A stretch of 64,000 nucleotides of DNA from CAWAVN01 sp963825075 (GTDB taxonomy: Bacteria > Planctomycetota > Planctomycetia > Planctomycetales > Planctomycetaceae). Below the pieces are notes generated by a model, which made no database searches, was not told the DNA's origin, and saw only the letters and a list, made by a program, of their open reading frames with translations. This document shows positions 44,026 through 52,831 of this stretch, piece after piece. The stretch is taken from positions 1 through 64,000 of the forward strand of contig CAWGRX010000030.1 of the NCBI GenBank assembly GCA_963825075.1, written 5' to 3'. Both the position numbers and the translations under genes were made by a program. Position 1 is the stretch's first letter; the number at the start of each line of letters is the position of its first letter.

Positions 44026-44570
44026 TCACAAACCTCTCTTGGTGTCCGTGCAAACCTTACGAGAGCCTTCTACGACGAATTGAAACTTCGTCAGATTTGG
44101 TTCCTTTGAAACACCATCATACATAAAAACTTCTTGATTCACCAATGGAGTTCGCGGAAACCAGCATAAATATATGAGCAGTATCCTCATCTTCCCTTCA
44201 AGATTTTTTTCCAAATTCAATAGTTCCAAATTTCCTGTGATTGTGGTCCCACCGACCCGACTGCATTAGCAGACCAAACGCCGGCAACGAAAGAATTTAG
44301 GGCCGAAGGTCCGGCTCTATGTCAGCCCAGGCCAAGCGCAGCGCCGGCCTGGGTTAGGACGATAAATGAAACGCAAGCCCCAACGGGGCGGCCCTATGGG
44401 GCACATATGAAGTCTAGGACCGCCCCGTTGGGGCTTTTGCCTTTTGTTTGTTCCCTTTTCCCAGGACTTCGTCCTGGGCTGACATAGGGCCGGGCCTTCG
44501 GCCCTTTTTGCGTATTTTGGAACGACCGAAATTAAAATGGGGCTACCTATTCATTATCTTCAACACCAAA
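44026..44570. other. Intergenic region with nested palindromes
   Basis: No gene is supported in about 545 bases. Most of it is occupied by the nested inverted repeat described at 44299-44505. Confidence 0.6.
44299..44505. repeat. Nested inverted repeats (planctomycete repeat element)
   Basis: The outer arms (44299-44332 and 44473-44505) share TATGTCAGCCCAGG and GGGCCGAAGG. The inner arms (44375-44396 and 44415-44436) share AAGCCCCAACGGGGCGG. The whole would fold into a long branched hairpin. It is likely a small non-autonomous repeat element. A fragment resembling its end (GGGCCGAAGGCCC) is near 40177. Confidence 0.8.
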
Positions 44571-44786
44571 TCACTTTGAATCGTCGTGCAACTTTGAAAG
44601 TTCCGACCAATTCCCTTCCAGTCCGAATGGGGTCACATAGGTCATAAAATCAACGAACCCCGTCGGTGCCACTTTGACATCAGTTTGCCAAAGTGCTTCG
44701 CATTCCTCACAAATGTGGACGACTTCTCCCGTCTTGTTGATACGGACCTTGACCACATTACCTTGATCACAACGCGGACACCACAT
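44571..44786 (-). CDS. Small zinc-ribbon protein
   Basis: A 71-residue protein starting at ATG 44786 (GAGGG upstream; the frame extends to 44849). It has CPRC at residues 3-6 and CEEC about 25 residues later in VVHICEECEALWQT, a zinc-ribbon pattern. Similar orphan proteins are common and uncharacterised. It lies about 70 bases downstream of the Lhr helicase gene on the same strand and may be co-transcribed with it. Confidence 0.6.
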   Translation of the reverse strand: MWCPRCDQGNVVKVRINKTGEVVHICEECEALWQTDVKVAPTGFVDFMTYVTPFGLEGNWSELSKLHDDSK

Positions 44787-44855
44787 TGAACCCTCGCTAG
44801 AGTCAAACTGGATAAGCTGAAATTGCCGATCGACCGCTTCACCCGGCAAATCAAA

Positions 44856-47800
44856 TCATTTCCCCCGACCGATTTCGGCAGAACGTTCGGCGGCACGATG
44901 CAATCCCAAAGGGGCTTGGAGGAGAGATTGCATTTCTGCCGTGGGGAGTTCTTCATCGTCGAAGCACTCCACGGTTTGGCTCCGCCGCCAGGCGAGGGGG
45001 ACGCCGTCGCGGTAGAGGACCCGATTCGATGCGGTGGAGGGGACGCGCGGATGCTTTGTCAAAACGCCCACCAGATTCAAAGGGTCCGCTGCGCTCACCA
45101 CGAGCATTTCTCCCGTTGGCCCTTGGTCGCGAAGTTGGCGAAGTCCGCGGACGGTTTCGCCCAACGCAAATTGCTCGCCGGAGACGCCAGAAATAAATCG
45201 GCCGCCGCGGATTTCGCCGCGGGCTTCCAGTCGGCGGTAGATTTGCAAGAGTTCAAACCAACGCGGCGAGCCGGGTTCGCGCGGGAGCAAGTCCCGAAAG
45301 ACGACGCCCCACCGCCGGAGGAGTTGCCAGGCCCATTGCTCGGTGATTTCGGGGGGATCGCTTGTTTTGATCGGCTGCCAGATCGACCAGCGACCCACAC
45401 TTTGGGTTTGGCGTTGCCTTTGGAGCCGATGTCTCGCGGCTCTTCGCGAAACAACCTGCGAGCCTTGGATGAGCTGCCGGAGACCGGAGAATCCATCCGC
45501 CGTCACCCGCCCGCGGGCGACAAGTTCGCCCAAGACATCCGGCAGTTGGGCGGGGAGCATTTCCGTCGCCTGGGCCAAGTCCCCCGCAAACATTGCTCCG
45601 CGTTCCGTCAAGACTTCTAACACATGCGCGGCCGGGCTGGAAAGCGGTTCTTCAATCAAATCGGGCCTTTGAAAACCCAGCCAACCCGCATCTTCGCGAA
45701 GCAAAATCGCCACCGGGATAACTCGGCTCATCGCAGCCATCGGCCGGCCGCGTTTGCCGGTTTTCACAGGCGGGAACAATCGGCCCCAGGCGACATCGCC
45801 GGTCAAGCACAATTCATCCAGCCATTCCGGGCGATAACCTTCCACGCGGAGCGGCAGAATGTCCCGCTCCCAAGCCACTGCGGGAATGTCCCAGCCCTGG
45901 AGTTGCGCGATGACTTCAAATAGCCCATTGCTTCCCGCCCGCCGCGAGTCGGGGGCCAATCCGTGATGCCGGGTCAGATAGCGGATGAAAACATCGACCC
46001 CCACCGGCTGAATCTGCCGCCGAAGTCCCGCGACCGTTTCCCGGTGAATTTGCGCGAGAATCCGCCGATGGCACCATTCCACCGCATCGGGCGAAGCATC
46101 CTCGACTTCCTGATCACTCGGCGTGAAATGCCCGCGAAGCACCGTGCCTTCGCCTTCCAAGGCGTTTAACGATGCCTCGGCTTGCGATTCGGTGATCGCC
46201 AGCTCTTCCCGGAGATGCGACGCGGTCACCGGGCCGCTGACTTCCAAAAACCCCCGGACCATCGCCAGCCGAGCCTCCACGGAAGACCATTCCTGCTGCA
46301 CAGTTTGGGGCACCGCGATCGACGGGTCGGCGGCGATGTCCGGAAACGCCGCGCACGCCGCGGGCCAACGCTCGGTCGAGACCCAGGCGGTCTGGCCGTC
46401 GTTCCGCGAAAACGTCGTGGCCCGCCCGTTATCAACCAACTCGGCAAACCAGGCGCGAATCTCCGGTTCCGGCGATGCGGGCAGGATGATCCGGGACAAC
46501 AAGACGTCATGCAACTCCTCGGCATCGCGGATCGCAGGCTGCGCTTCCGCGACCACGGAGCGGATCGCTTCGGGATCGAGCTTGCCCAGATCCCGAACGC
46601 TCTCCACCGCCAAGGACCGCCGGGATTGCACGGCCCGGGCCCGGCGTTCCTGGGCTTCGCCGCCGTCCAAAAACGCATAGGGGTTCGAGTTCAACAACTC
46701 ATAACTGAAAGGCGAAGGCTCGCGGGTGTCGCGGGCGATCTGGCGAATCTCCCCCTGGGCGACTTTGCCAAGAACTTTTTTTAAGCCAGGGAGATCGACG
46801 TATTCGTGCAGGCAATCGTGCATGGTTTGCTCGACGAGCGGATGATCGGGGATTTCGATGTCGCCGGTGTGCTCTTCCTGGCAACCGGTGAGCCGGGGGA
46901 AGACGGCCGTCAGCAAATCGTCCGCCCGGAACCGCTGAAGCGCGGGCGGGACTTTTTTGCCATTGTTGTTCCGCATGACCAACAGCGAACGCGTCACGTT
47001 CCACCGCCAGCGGATTTGAAACACGGGAGCCGCGAGCACAGCTTGCTCCAAAAGGGCCTGGGCGTTCGCTTCGTTCAGCATCGAGAACAGGCTTTCGATC
47101 GGAAAGCTGTGCTGCGGACCGAGGGAGAGAATGAAGCCGTCGTCGTCCGCCGTCGCTTGCAGTTCGAAATCGTAAGACCGGCAGAACCGCTTCCGCATCG
47201 CGAAGCCCCAAGCCCGGTTGATCGCCGCCCCGAACGGAGCATGCACGACCAACTGCATCCCGCCGGTCTCATCGAAGAAGCGTTCGTAAACCACGTGCTG
47301 CTGGGTGGGCAAGAGTCCGATCGCCGCTTTCTGGGCCAGGGCATAGGTCACCGCTTGACCGGCGGCGTGGGTGTCCGCATCGGTTTCGCATTGCAGCCAG
47401 GCCTCGGCTTTCGCGGGATCGCCCAAGCGGGCTTCCAGATCCTCCCGCAATCGGGCGACTTCTTCAGAAAGTTCCAAACTCCGGCCGGGGGCTTCGCCTT
47501 GCCAGAAGGGAATGGTGGGCGGCGCGCCCTGGGCGTCGGTGACGGTCACATCGCCGCCGCGAACATGCCGGATTCGCCAGGATGTGTTGCCCAGCAGGAA
47601 CACATCGCCCGCGTTGCTTTCGACGGCGAACTCCTCATCCAGAGAGCCGACCACGGTCTGTTCCGGTTCTGCGACGACGCGGTACGAAGCGATTTCGGGG
47701 ATCGCCCCGCCGCCCGTGGTCGCTGCGATCCGGGCGCCTTTTCTCGCCCGGAGCCTCTGGCCGACGTGATCGTAATGCAGATACGTCCGCCCCCGGCCGC

Positions 47801-49250
47801 TGGTCTGGGAAATGCCTTCGCTGAGGTAACCGAGCACCCGGTCGAAATCTTTGCGGGACAGCCGGCGGTAAGGATACGCCCGCGTGAACAGAGCGAACAG
47901 TTCATCGATGTCCCAATCCTCGGCGGCGACCTCGGCGACGATTTGCTGCGCGAGCACGTCCAGCGGAGCTTCCGGGATGATCGTCGTATCCATCCGCCCC
48001 TGATGCACCGCGCGAATCAAAGCCATGCACTCGATCAATTCATCCCGCGTGAGCGCAAACAACCGCCCTTTGGGGACCAATCCCAGCGAATGCCCCGACC
48101 GGCCGATCCGCTGCAAAAAAGTGGCGATCGAGCGGGGCGATCCCAGTTGAATCACCAGATCGATGTAGCCCACGTCTAGGCCCAGTTCCAGCGAAGCCGT
48201 CGCGACCACGGCTTTCAGTTCGCCGGTTTTGAGGCGCTGCTCGGTCTTCAAGCGGATGTCCGCCGACAGCGAACCGTGATGGCTGCCGACGTGGTCTTCG
48301 CCCAACAGCTCCGTCAGTTGATGGGTGATCCGCTCGGCCAATCGGCGGGTGTTGACGAAGATCAGCGTGCTATGGTGTTGCTCGATGAGTTCCACGACCC
48401 GCTGATTGACCTCGGCCCATTGCTCGTGCATGCAGACCGCGCCGAATTCGCTCGCCGGCACTTCGATGCCCAGGTCCAGTTCCCGCCCGTGGCCCACATC
48501 GATGATGGTGCAGTTTTCCTCCCGCTCGCCAACGAGGTACTCGGCCATCCGCTCGATCGGCTTTTGCGTCGCGGACAATCCGATCCGCTGGAGAGGCCTC
48601 CGGGTCACCGCTTCCAAGCGTTCGAGCGTCAGCGACCAATGCGAGCCTCGCTTGTCGCGGACCAGGGCGTGGATTTCATCGACGATCACCGTCTCCACGT
48701 TCCGCAGGGTTTCCCGCGCTTTAGGCGAGGTGAGCATCAAATACAGCGACTCCGGCGTGGTCACCAGAATGTGCGGCGGCCGGCGGACGAGAGCCGACCT
48801 TTGGGACGATGTGGTATCCCCCGTGCGAAGTCCCACGCGAATCGCGGGTTTGGCGCTCCGTGGCGGAAGGAGCAACGTCCGTTTGTCGAACAGCGTGCCC
48901 GACTCGAACGGAATGGTTCGGCGTTCTTCAAACACCTCCTCGGCCAGAGTGAAAATCTCATCCAGCGGCACCTGGAGGTTTCGGTGCATGTCGTTGGACA
49001 AAGCCCGGAGCGGCGAGACATACACCACCCGCGTGGTTTCTTCCAACCGGCCCGTGAACCACTCCTTGAACAAGCGGTCGATGCAGGCCAGGAATGCTGT
49101 GAGCGTTTTCCCGCTGCCTGTGGGGGCTGCGATCAGCGTATGCTCTCCCGAAGCAATCGCCGGCCAGCCTTGCTGTTGGGGCTCGGTGGGGCCGGCGAAC
49201 CGCCGCTGGAACCACTCGGCGATCAGGGGGTGAAATCCGTAAAACGACAT
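44856..49250 (-). CDS. lhr: Lhr-type large DEAD/DEAH helicase
   Basis: A 1,464-residue helicase starting at 49250 (an earlier ATG at 49310 adds 20 residues). The N-terminal SF2 core has LIAAPTGSGKTLTAFLACID (Walker A), VIVDEIHALVRDKRGSHWSL (DEIH), LSATQKPIERMAEYLVG and QRIGRSGHSLG (motif VI). The Lhr-specific winged-helix and C-terminal domains follow to the full family length. Lhr proteins are ATP-dependent 3'-5' DNA or DNA:RNA helicases implicated in repair. The gene is intact. It stands alone except for the small zinc-ribbon gene downstream. Confidence 0.9.
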   Translation of the reverse strand: MSFYGFHPLIAEWFQRRFAGPTEPQQQGWPAIASGEHTLIAAPTGSGKTLTAFLACIDRLFKEWFTGRLEETTRVVYVSPLRALSNDMHRNLQVPLDEIFTLAEEVFEERRTIPFESGTLFDKRTLLLPPRSAKPAIRVGLRTGDTTSSQRSALVRRPPHILVTTPESLYLMLTSPKARETLRNVETVIVDEIHALVRDKRGSHWSLTLERLEAVTRRPLQRIGLSATQKPIERMAEYLVGEREENCTIIDVGHGRELDLGIEVPASEFGAVCMHEQWAEVNQRVVELIEQHHSTLIFVNTRRLAERITHQLTELLGEDHVGSHHGSLSADIRLKTEQRLKTGELKAVVATASLELGLDVGYIDLVIQLGSPRSIATFLQRIGRSGHSLGLVPKGRLFALTRDELIECMALIRAVHQGRMDTTIIPEAPLDVLAQQIVAEVAAEDWDIDELFALFTRAYPYRRLSRKDFDRVLGYLSEGISQTSGRGRTYLHYDHVGQRLRARKGARIAATTGGGAIPEIASYRVVAEPEQTVVGSLDEEFAVESNAGDVFLLGNTSWRIRHVRGGDVTVTDAQGAPPTIPFWQGEAPGRSLELSEEVARLREDLEARLGDPAKAEAWLQCETDADTHAAGQAVTYALAQKAAIGLLPTQQHVVYERFFDETGGMQLVVHAPFGAAINRAWGFAMRKRFCRSYDFELQATADDDGFILSLGPQHSFPIESLFSMLNEANAQALLEQAVLAAPVFQIRWRWNVTRSLLVMRNNNGKKVPPALQRFRADDLLTAVFPRLTGCQEEHTGDIEIPDHPLVEQTMHDCLHEYVDLPGLKKVLGKVAQGEIRQIARDTREPSPFSYELLNSNPYAFLDGGEAQERRARAVQSRRSLAVESVRDLGKLDPEAIRSVVAEAQPAIRDAEELHDVLLSRIILPASPEPEIRAWFAELVDNGRATTFSRNDGQTAWVSTERWPAACAAFPDIAADPSIAVPQTVQQEWSSVEARLAMVRGFLEVSGPVTASHLREELAITESQAEASLNALEGEGTVLRGHFTPSDQEVEDASPDAVEWCHRRILAQIHRETVAGLRRQIQPVGVDVFIRYLTRHHGLAPDSRRAGSNGLFEVIAQLQGWDIPAVAWERDILPLRVEGYRPEWLDELCLTGDVAWGRLFPPVKTGKRGRPMAAMSRVIPVAILLREDAGWLGFQRPDLIEEPLSSPAAHVLEVLTERGAMFAGDLAQATEMLPAQLPDVLGELVARGRVTADGFSGLRQLIQGSQVVSRRAARHRLQRQRQTQSVGRWSIWQPIKTSDPPEITEQWAWQLLRRWGVVFRDLLPREPGSPRWFELLQIYRRLEARGEIRGGRFISGVSGEQFALGETVRGLRQLRDQGPTGEMLVVSAADPLNLVGVLTKHPRVPSTASNRVLYRDGVPLAWRRSQTVECFDDEELPTAEMQSLLQAPLGLHRAAERSAEIGRGK

Positions 49251-49723
49251 CTGGGCCAAACGATGGAAAAAGGGAACACGAACCTCCCCAATGCGGGAAT
49301 CCCGGCACACGCGGAACCGCCCGTGCCGCCTACACGAGAATCATATCATTCCCTGCCGGCCCCAAACAAATGTTCCAGCACTCGAAATTCTTCCGCAACC
49401 GGTTTGACACCCCGCAAACTCAACCTATGTTTGCGGTGTTACTCAGAATCACGACCGCGTGAGTTCGCGAGTTGAGTGACTCACACGAAAGTTCTGGTCG
49501 CATCGCTTCGGCGATGCGGCCGAATCTCGGGCGCGGCAAGGAAAGCTGGGAGCTTTGAGGGGACCTTGCCGCGCTCATTTCTTTTCCTCCGCGGGGGGCA
49601 GCCGGTCCGTTGTCCGCTTGGACGGACTTTGCCGACTCTATTGATCTTCCTGCCCGCCCGCCTCGAAAATCGCCGATGACAGATTTGTGTCTGTCCGCTT
49701 TTTATCCGCGATCCCTTTCCGCC
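49251..49723. other. Intergenic region upstream of lhr
   Basis: About 470 bases with no supported gene. An 11-bp inverted repeat, GCGCGGCAAGG/CCTTGCCGCGC, lies at 49531-49541 and 49564-49574. Nothing else is recognised. Confidence 0.45.
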
Positions 49724-50149
49724 ATGAAACACCACCCCTTTCAAATTGCGAGATTGGCGTTGGCGGCGGGATTCGGCGTGATGCTTTTAGCGGTCACTTT
49801 GCCGAAGTCGAACCCATCTCCCGCCTGGCAACTGGCGGAGCAAGCGCGCTACGGTTGGCGGCTCCCAAAACCTTCCCGAAGTTTGCCCGGCGAACAGCAA
49901 TCAGAATCGAAATTCGCGAAGCGAGAAGATCGCGGCTCCGAATCGGCGAAAATGCGTGAAGGGGTATCTCAGCGCGAGCCGTTCCGCACCGCGCACCTGC
50001 CGGGCCGGATTGAGCATGGCGATCGGGCAGATCGCATTCGCATCCAGGCCCCGATCTTCTTTGAAGACGAGGAGTCGATTCCTTCAAATCTGGCTCCGGA
50101 CCCGGTGCACCTGGAACCCCCAGAAGTTCCCTTCAGGCCGGGGCGTTAA
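49724..50149 (+). CDS. Small secreted hypothetical protein
   Basis: A 141-residue frame starting at 49724 with a signal-type N-terminus (MKHHPFQIARLALAAGFGVM, then LLAVTLP). The rest is rich in Arg, Ser, Glu and Pro, probably disordered, ending PVHLEPPEVPFRPGR. No family is recognised. It converges on the small gene at 50152. The signal peptide is the only strong indicator that this is a real gene. Confidence 0.45.
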   Translation: MKHHPFQIARLALAAGFGVMLLAVTLPKSNPSPAWQLAEQARYGWRLPKPSRSLPGEQQSESKFAKREDRGSESAKMREGVSQREPFRTAHLPGRIEHGDRADRIRIQAPIFFEDEESIPSNLAPDPVHLEPPEVPFRPGR

Positions 50150-50151
50150 GC

Positions 50152-50355
50152 TCAGGACGTCGGCCGAGGTCGGTCGGCGGGGGATTTTCGGCGGTCGCTC
50201 TGGATGGCTTCTTCCATCAGATCGATGGCCCCGTCCAAATGGTCGGGGCCCATCTCCAGCACCAAATCCAGGCTCTCTAAAATCTCTTGTAGATTCCCGC
50301 GGGATTGGGGATTCAGCGTTCGGCGAGGAGTCGGGCGGTCGGTGGGGGAGAACAT
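50152..50355 (-). CDS. Small hypothetical protein
   Basis: A 67-residue frame with an acidic helix LQEILESLDLVLEMGPDHLD, then GAIDLMEEAIQSD. It ends three bases after the neighbouring convergent gene. No family or ribosome site stands out; it could be a small regulator or chance. Confidence 0.35.
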   Translation of the reverse strand: MFSPTDRPTPRRTLNPQSRGNLQEILESLDLVLEMGPDHLDGAIDLMEEAIQSDRRKSPADRPRPTS

Positions 50356-50492
50356 CAGAAGAATCCCTGCCTCAGTTGGGGTCGGTCATGGGAGCTTTTA
50401 AAAGGCAACTACTCCCGGAATGACCAACTCCCGACTAATCCCGACATTCAACTTGAGGGAAAATCGATTTTTCCCGATTTTGATGGGCGAGC

Positions 50493-50540
50493 CAAAAAAA
50501 TGACCCCGCAGAGACGTTGATTTCGCTGCGGGGCTTTTCT
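50493..50540 (-). terminator. Intrinsic terminator of the DEAD-box helicase gene
   Basis: CCCCGCAG (50504-50511) and CTGCGGGG (50526-50533) form an 8-bp stem. On the minus strand it is followed by TCATTTTTTTGG. It lies about 25 bases after the helicase stop. Confidence 0.8.
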
Positions 50541-50558
50541 GATGGAAGGTGTCGAGTT

Positions 50559-51797
50559 TTAGGCGAAGGAATACGCCATCTCTTGGGGCTTTTCATCTTT
50601 GACGTGCGGGCGGGGTGCCTGCGGGCGATAGGCCTGAAAACCTTCGATCTGGTATTCGGGCAGCATCTGGTTGATGCGTTTTTCGATGCTCGTGAGTTGC
50701 TCGCCTTGCTCGCGGGTCACGAAGGTGATCGCGCAGCCGCGTTGATCGGACGACAGCCGTCCGGTCCGGCCCACGCGATGCACATAGTCATCATAATATT
50801 CGGGGATGTCGTAGTTGATGATATGCGAGATCGAACTCACGTCGATGCCCCGCCCCACCACGTCGGTGGCGATCAGCATGCGAATTTCGCCGCTACGGAA
50901 CTTCCTCATCACGCTGTCCCGCTTGGGCTGCGGCAGATCGCCGTTCATCATCGCCACGCGGTCCAATTTCCCGGCAAACTTGCGGTGGAGCTGCTCGGCT
51001 CCGCGTTTGGTGCGGGTGAAAACGAGCACCTGCTGCGGGCGTTCTTTTTTGAGAAGCTGCACCAGGAGCCGGAATTTCCGGTCGTTATCGACCGTGGCGT
51101 AATACTGGTCGATGGTGTCGGCGGAGGAAATGCTGTCGGCCGACAAATCGACCCGCTTGGGATCCTGCATGTAGCGTTTGGCGAGCCGTTCCACCGGCGG
51201 CGGCATCGTCGCGGAGAGCAAAAGCGTCTGCCGTTTGGCGGGGCATTGCCGGAGGATCTTTTCGATGTCCGGCCGAAAGCCGATGTCCAGCATGCGGTCG
51301 GCTTCGTCCAAAACGACGATCTTGAGAGCCTTCAAATTCAAGGCCCGGCGGGAGAGGAGATCGATCACCCGCCCCGGTGTGCCCACGGCGATTTGGACGC
51401 CTCTTTTCAATTGGTCCAACTGTTTGCGGATGGGCCGCCCGCCCACAAACACGGCGGTCCGGCAACGGCTTTTTCCGCAGAGTTTTTGAGCCTCGCCCGC
51501 GACTTGCTCGCTGAGTTCCCGCGTGGGAGCCAGCACCAACGCCTGCGTGGCGGGGTCATTGAGGTCGATCGTCTCAATGATCGGCAAAACAAAAGCGGCC
51601 GTTTTGCCCGTGCCCGTGCGGGCCTGTCCCGTGCAATCCACACCTTCCAAAGCCAGGGGGATAAATGACTTCTGAATGGGGCTTGGCGTGTGGTAGCCAA
51701 TCTCTTCCAGCGTTTTCAGCGTCCGCTGGCCCAGCCCCAACTCCGCAAAACCTGTTTCGGCTCCCCCTTCACGACGATTCTGATTGTTACTATCCAC
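50559..51797 (-). CDS. DEAD-box ATP-dependent RNA helicase (RhlE-like)
   Basis: A 412-residue helicase from the GTG at 51797 (AAAAGG upstream); an ATG at 51860 would add 21 residues and lacks a ribosome site. Motifs in order: the Q motif (GYHTPSPIQ), ARTGTGKTAAFVLP (Walker A), APTRELSEQ, TPGRVIDLL, VLDEADRMLDIGF (DEAD), LSATMPP and IATDVVGRGIDVSSISHIIN, then HRVGRTGR. It remodels RNA duplexes in ribosome assembly or RNA decay. A terminator follows. The basic C-terminal tail seen in some RhlE proteins is short here. Confidence 0.93.
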   Translation of the reverse strand: MDSNNQNRREGGAETGFAELGLGQRTLKTLEEIGYHTPSPIQKSFIPLALEGVDCTGQARTGTGKTAAFVLPIIETIDLNDPATQALVLAPTRELSEQVAGEAQKLCGKSRCRTAVFVGGRPIRKQLDQLKRGVQIAVGTPGRVIDLLSRRALNLKALKIVVLDEADRMLDIGFRPDIEKILRQCPAKRQTLLLSATMPPPVERLAKRYMQDPKRVDLSADSISSADTIDQYYATVDNDRKFRLLVQLLKKERPQQVLVFTRTKRGAEQLHRKFAGKLDRVAMMNGDLPQPKRDSVMRKFRSGEIRMLIATDVVGRGIDVSSISHIINYDIPEYYDDYVHRVGRTGRLSSDQRGCAITFVTREQGEQLTSIEKRINQMLPEYQIEGFQAYRPQAPRPHVKDEKPQEMAYSFA

Positions 51798-52125
51798 ATT
51801 AACCTTTTCAAATACAGACAATTTTTCTTGGTAAACGTTAAACCTATACACTAGGAACATATCTCATTCTACGCAACAGGTCAACTCGTGTGCCAAAAAG
51901 CCCGGCAAATGGGGGAAACTTGAGAAGAATTTCAGAAAAATCGACGAAAATTCCCACAAATCACCTCGGTTTGCCTGGGCCGCTCTCGCATTTCCAAAAT
52001 GACGCGTCTCTGGAATATCGAAACGACGGGCGACGTTCCAGGAATTTGCGACCAACTTTCAGCCGTCGCAAAAGCCGCGGGCGAAATACGGGATTTTACT
52101 GTGGAGAACAGAATTAACGGGCGAT
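51798..52125. other. Intergenic region upstream of the DEAD-box gene
   Basis: About 330 bases, partly A+T-rich, with no supported gene. It should hold the helicase promoter. Nothing more specific is seen. Confidence 0.4.
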
Positions 52126-52725
52126 TTAGAAGCCGGCTCCGAAGCCGCCGCCGCCGAAACCGCCGCCGCCGAAGCCTCCGAAACCACCGAAGCCGAAGCC
52201 GTTGCCGAATAGGCTGAAGCCGCGGTTGTAGGCGCGTTCGGCCTCGAAGCCTTCAAAGCCGGCGGCGAGGGCCGGGGCGACGAACACCCGTTCCTCGGCT
52301 TCTTGAAAGCCCATGCCGACGAGGGCATCGACGATGGCTTTCCGCCGTGCCATGTCCAATTCGTGGTTCCCGTTGACGGGGTAATGATACCGGGTGTCGG
52401 GATCGACGGCCATGTTCGACGGTTCGACCAAAACCGAAAACGGCACTGTGGGCAGCCGTTCCAGAATCCGCTTGAGGTGCTCAAGCCCGCGGTCGTTCAT
52501 CGAAGCCGTCTCGCCGGTCCATTCGTGCTGATAGATCACGAAGTCCGAGGCCTCGGCGTTCATTTCCATGTCCTGAAACGCCGGGTCCACATAGGTCCCG
52601 AGGGGGTTGGGATGGAAATCGCCCATGCCCAGCATCGTCACCGACCGCGAACACCCCAGCGAGGTGCCCGCCAACAAAGCCGCCGCGGACCAGGCCGCCC
52701 ACTTGGCATGCGAGGAACGTTTCAT
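52126..52725 (-). CDS. Lipoprotein with Gly/Phe-rich tail
   Basis: A 199-residue protein with a lipoprotein signal (AALLAGTSLGC, Cys25). The middle (FSVLVEPSNMAVDPDTRYHY, then KAIVDALVGMGFQEAEERVF) resembles an OmpA-like or planctomycete lipoprotein region of unknown role. The last 35 residues are a low-complexity GFGGFGGFGGGGFGGGGFGA tail. It lies 106 bases downstream of the secretin gene and is probably its partner in the same operon (a pilotin-like or periplasmic companion is possible). Confidence 0.7.
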   Translation of the reverse strand: MKRSSHAKWAAWSAAALLAGTSLGCSRSVTMLGMGDFHPNPLGTYVDPAFQDMEMNAEASDFVIYQHEWTGETASMNDRGLEHLKRILERLPTVPFSVLVEPSNMAVDPDTRYHYPVNGNHELDMARRKAIVDALVGMGFQEAEERVFVAPALAAGFEGFEAERAYNRGFSLFGNGFGFGGFGGFGGGGFGGGGFGAGF

Positions 52726-52791
52726 GGAACAAACCTTTTGTGAGAGGTCCAGGGGCCGGAGGTCAGTGACCGGGGATTATGTGAGGGAAAG

Positions 52792-52814
52792 AGGTCTAGG
52801 TCTAGGTCTAGGTC
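52792..52814 (-). repeat. Short tandem repeat of AGGTCT
   Basis: Nearly four head-to-tail copies of AGGTCT lie between the secretin and lipoprotein genes, followed by GGTCATTGGTCATT, a phrase also found near 6325. Copy number may vary between strains. Confidence 0.7.
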
Positions 52815-52831
52815 ATTGGTCATTTTGACAT

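Noticed and set aside
46806..48179. Very long plus-strand open frame (457 codons) opposite the Lhr helicase gene
   Set aside because: It is antisense to a conserved, full-length helicase and shows no start signal or family match; high G+C creates long shadow frames.
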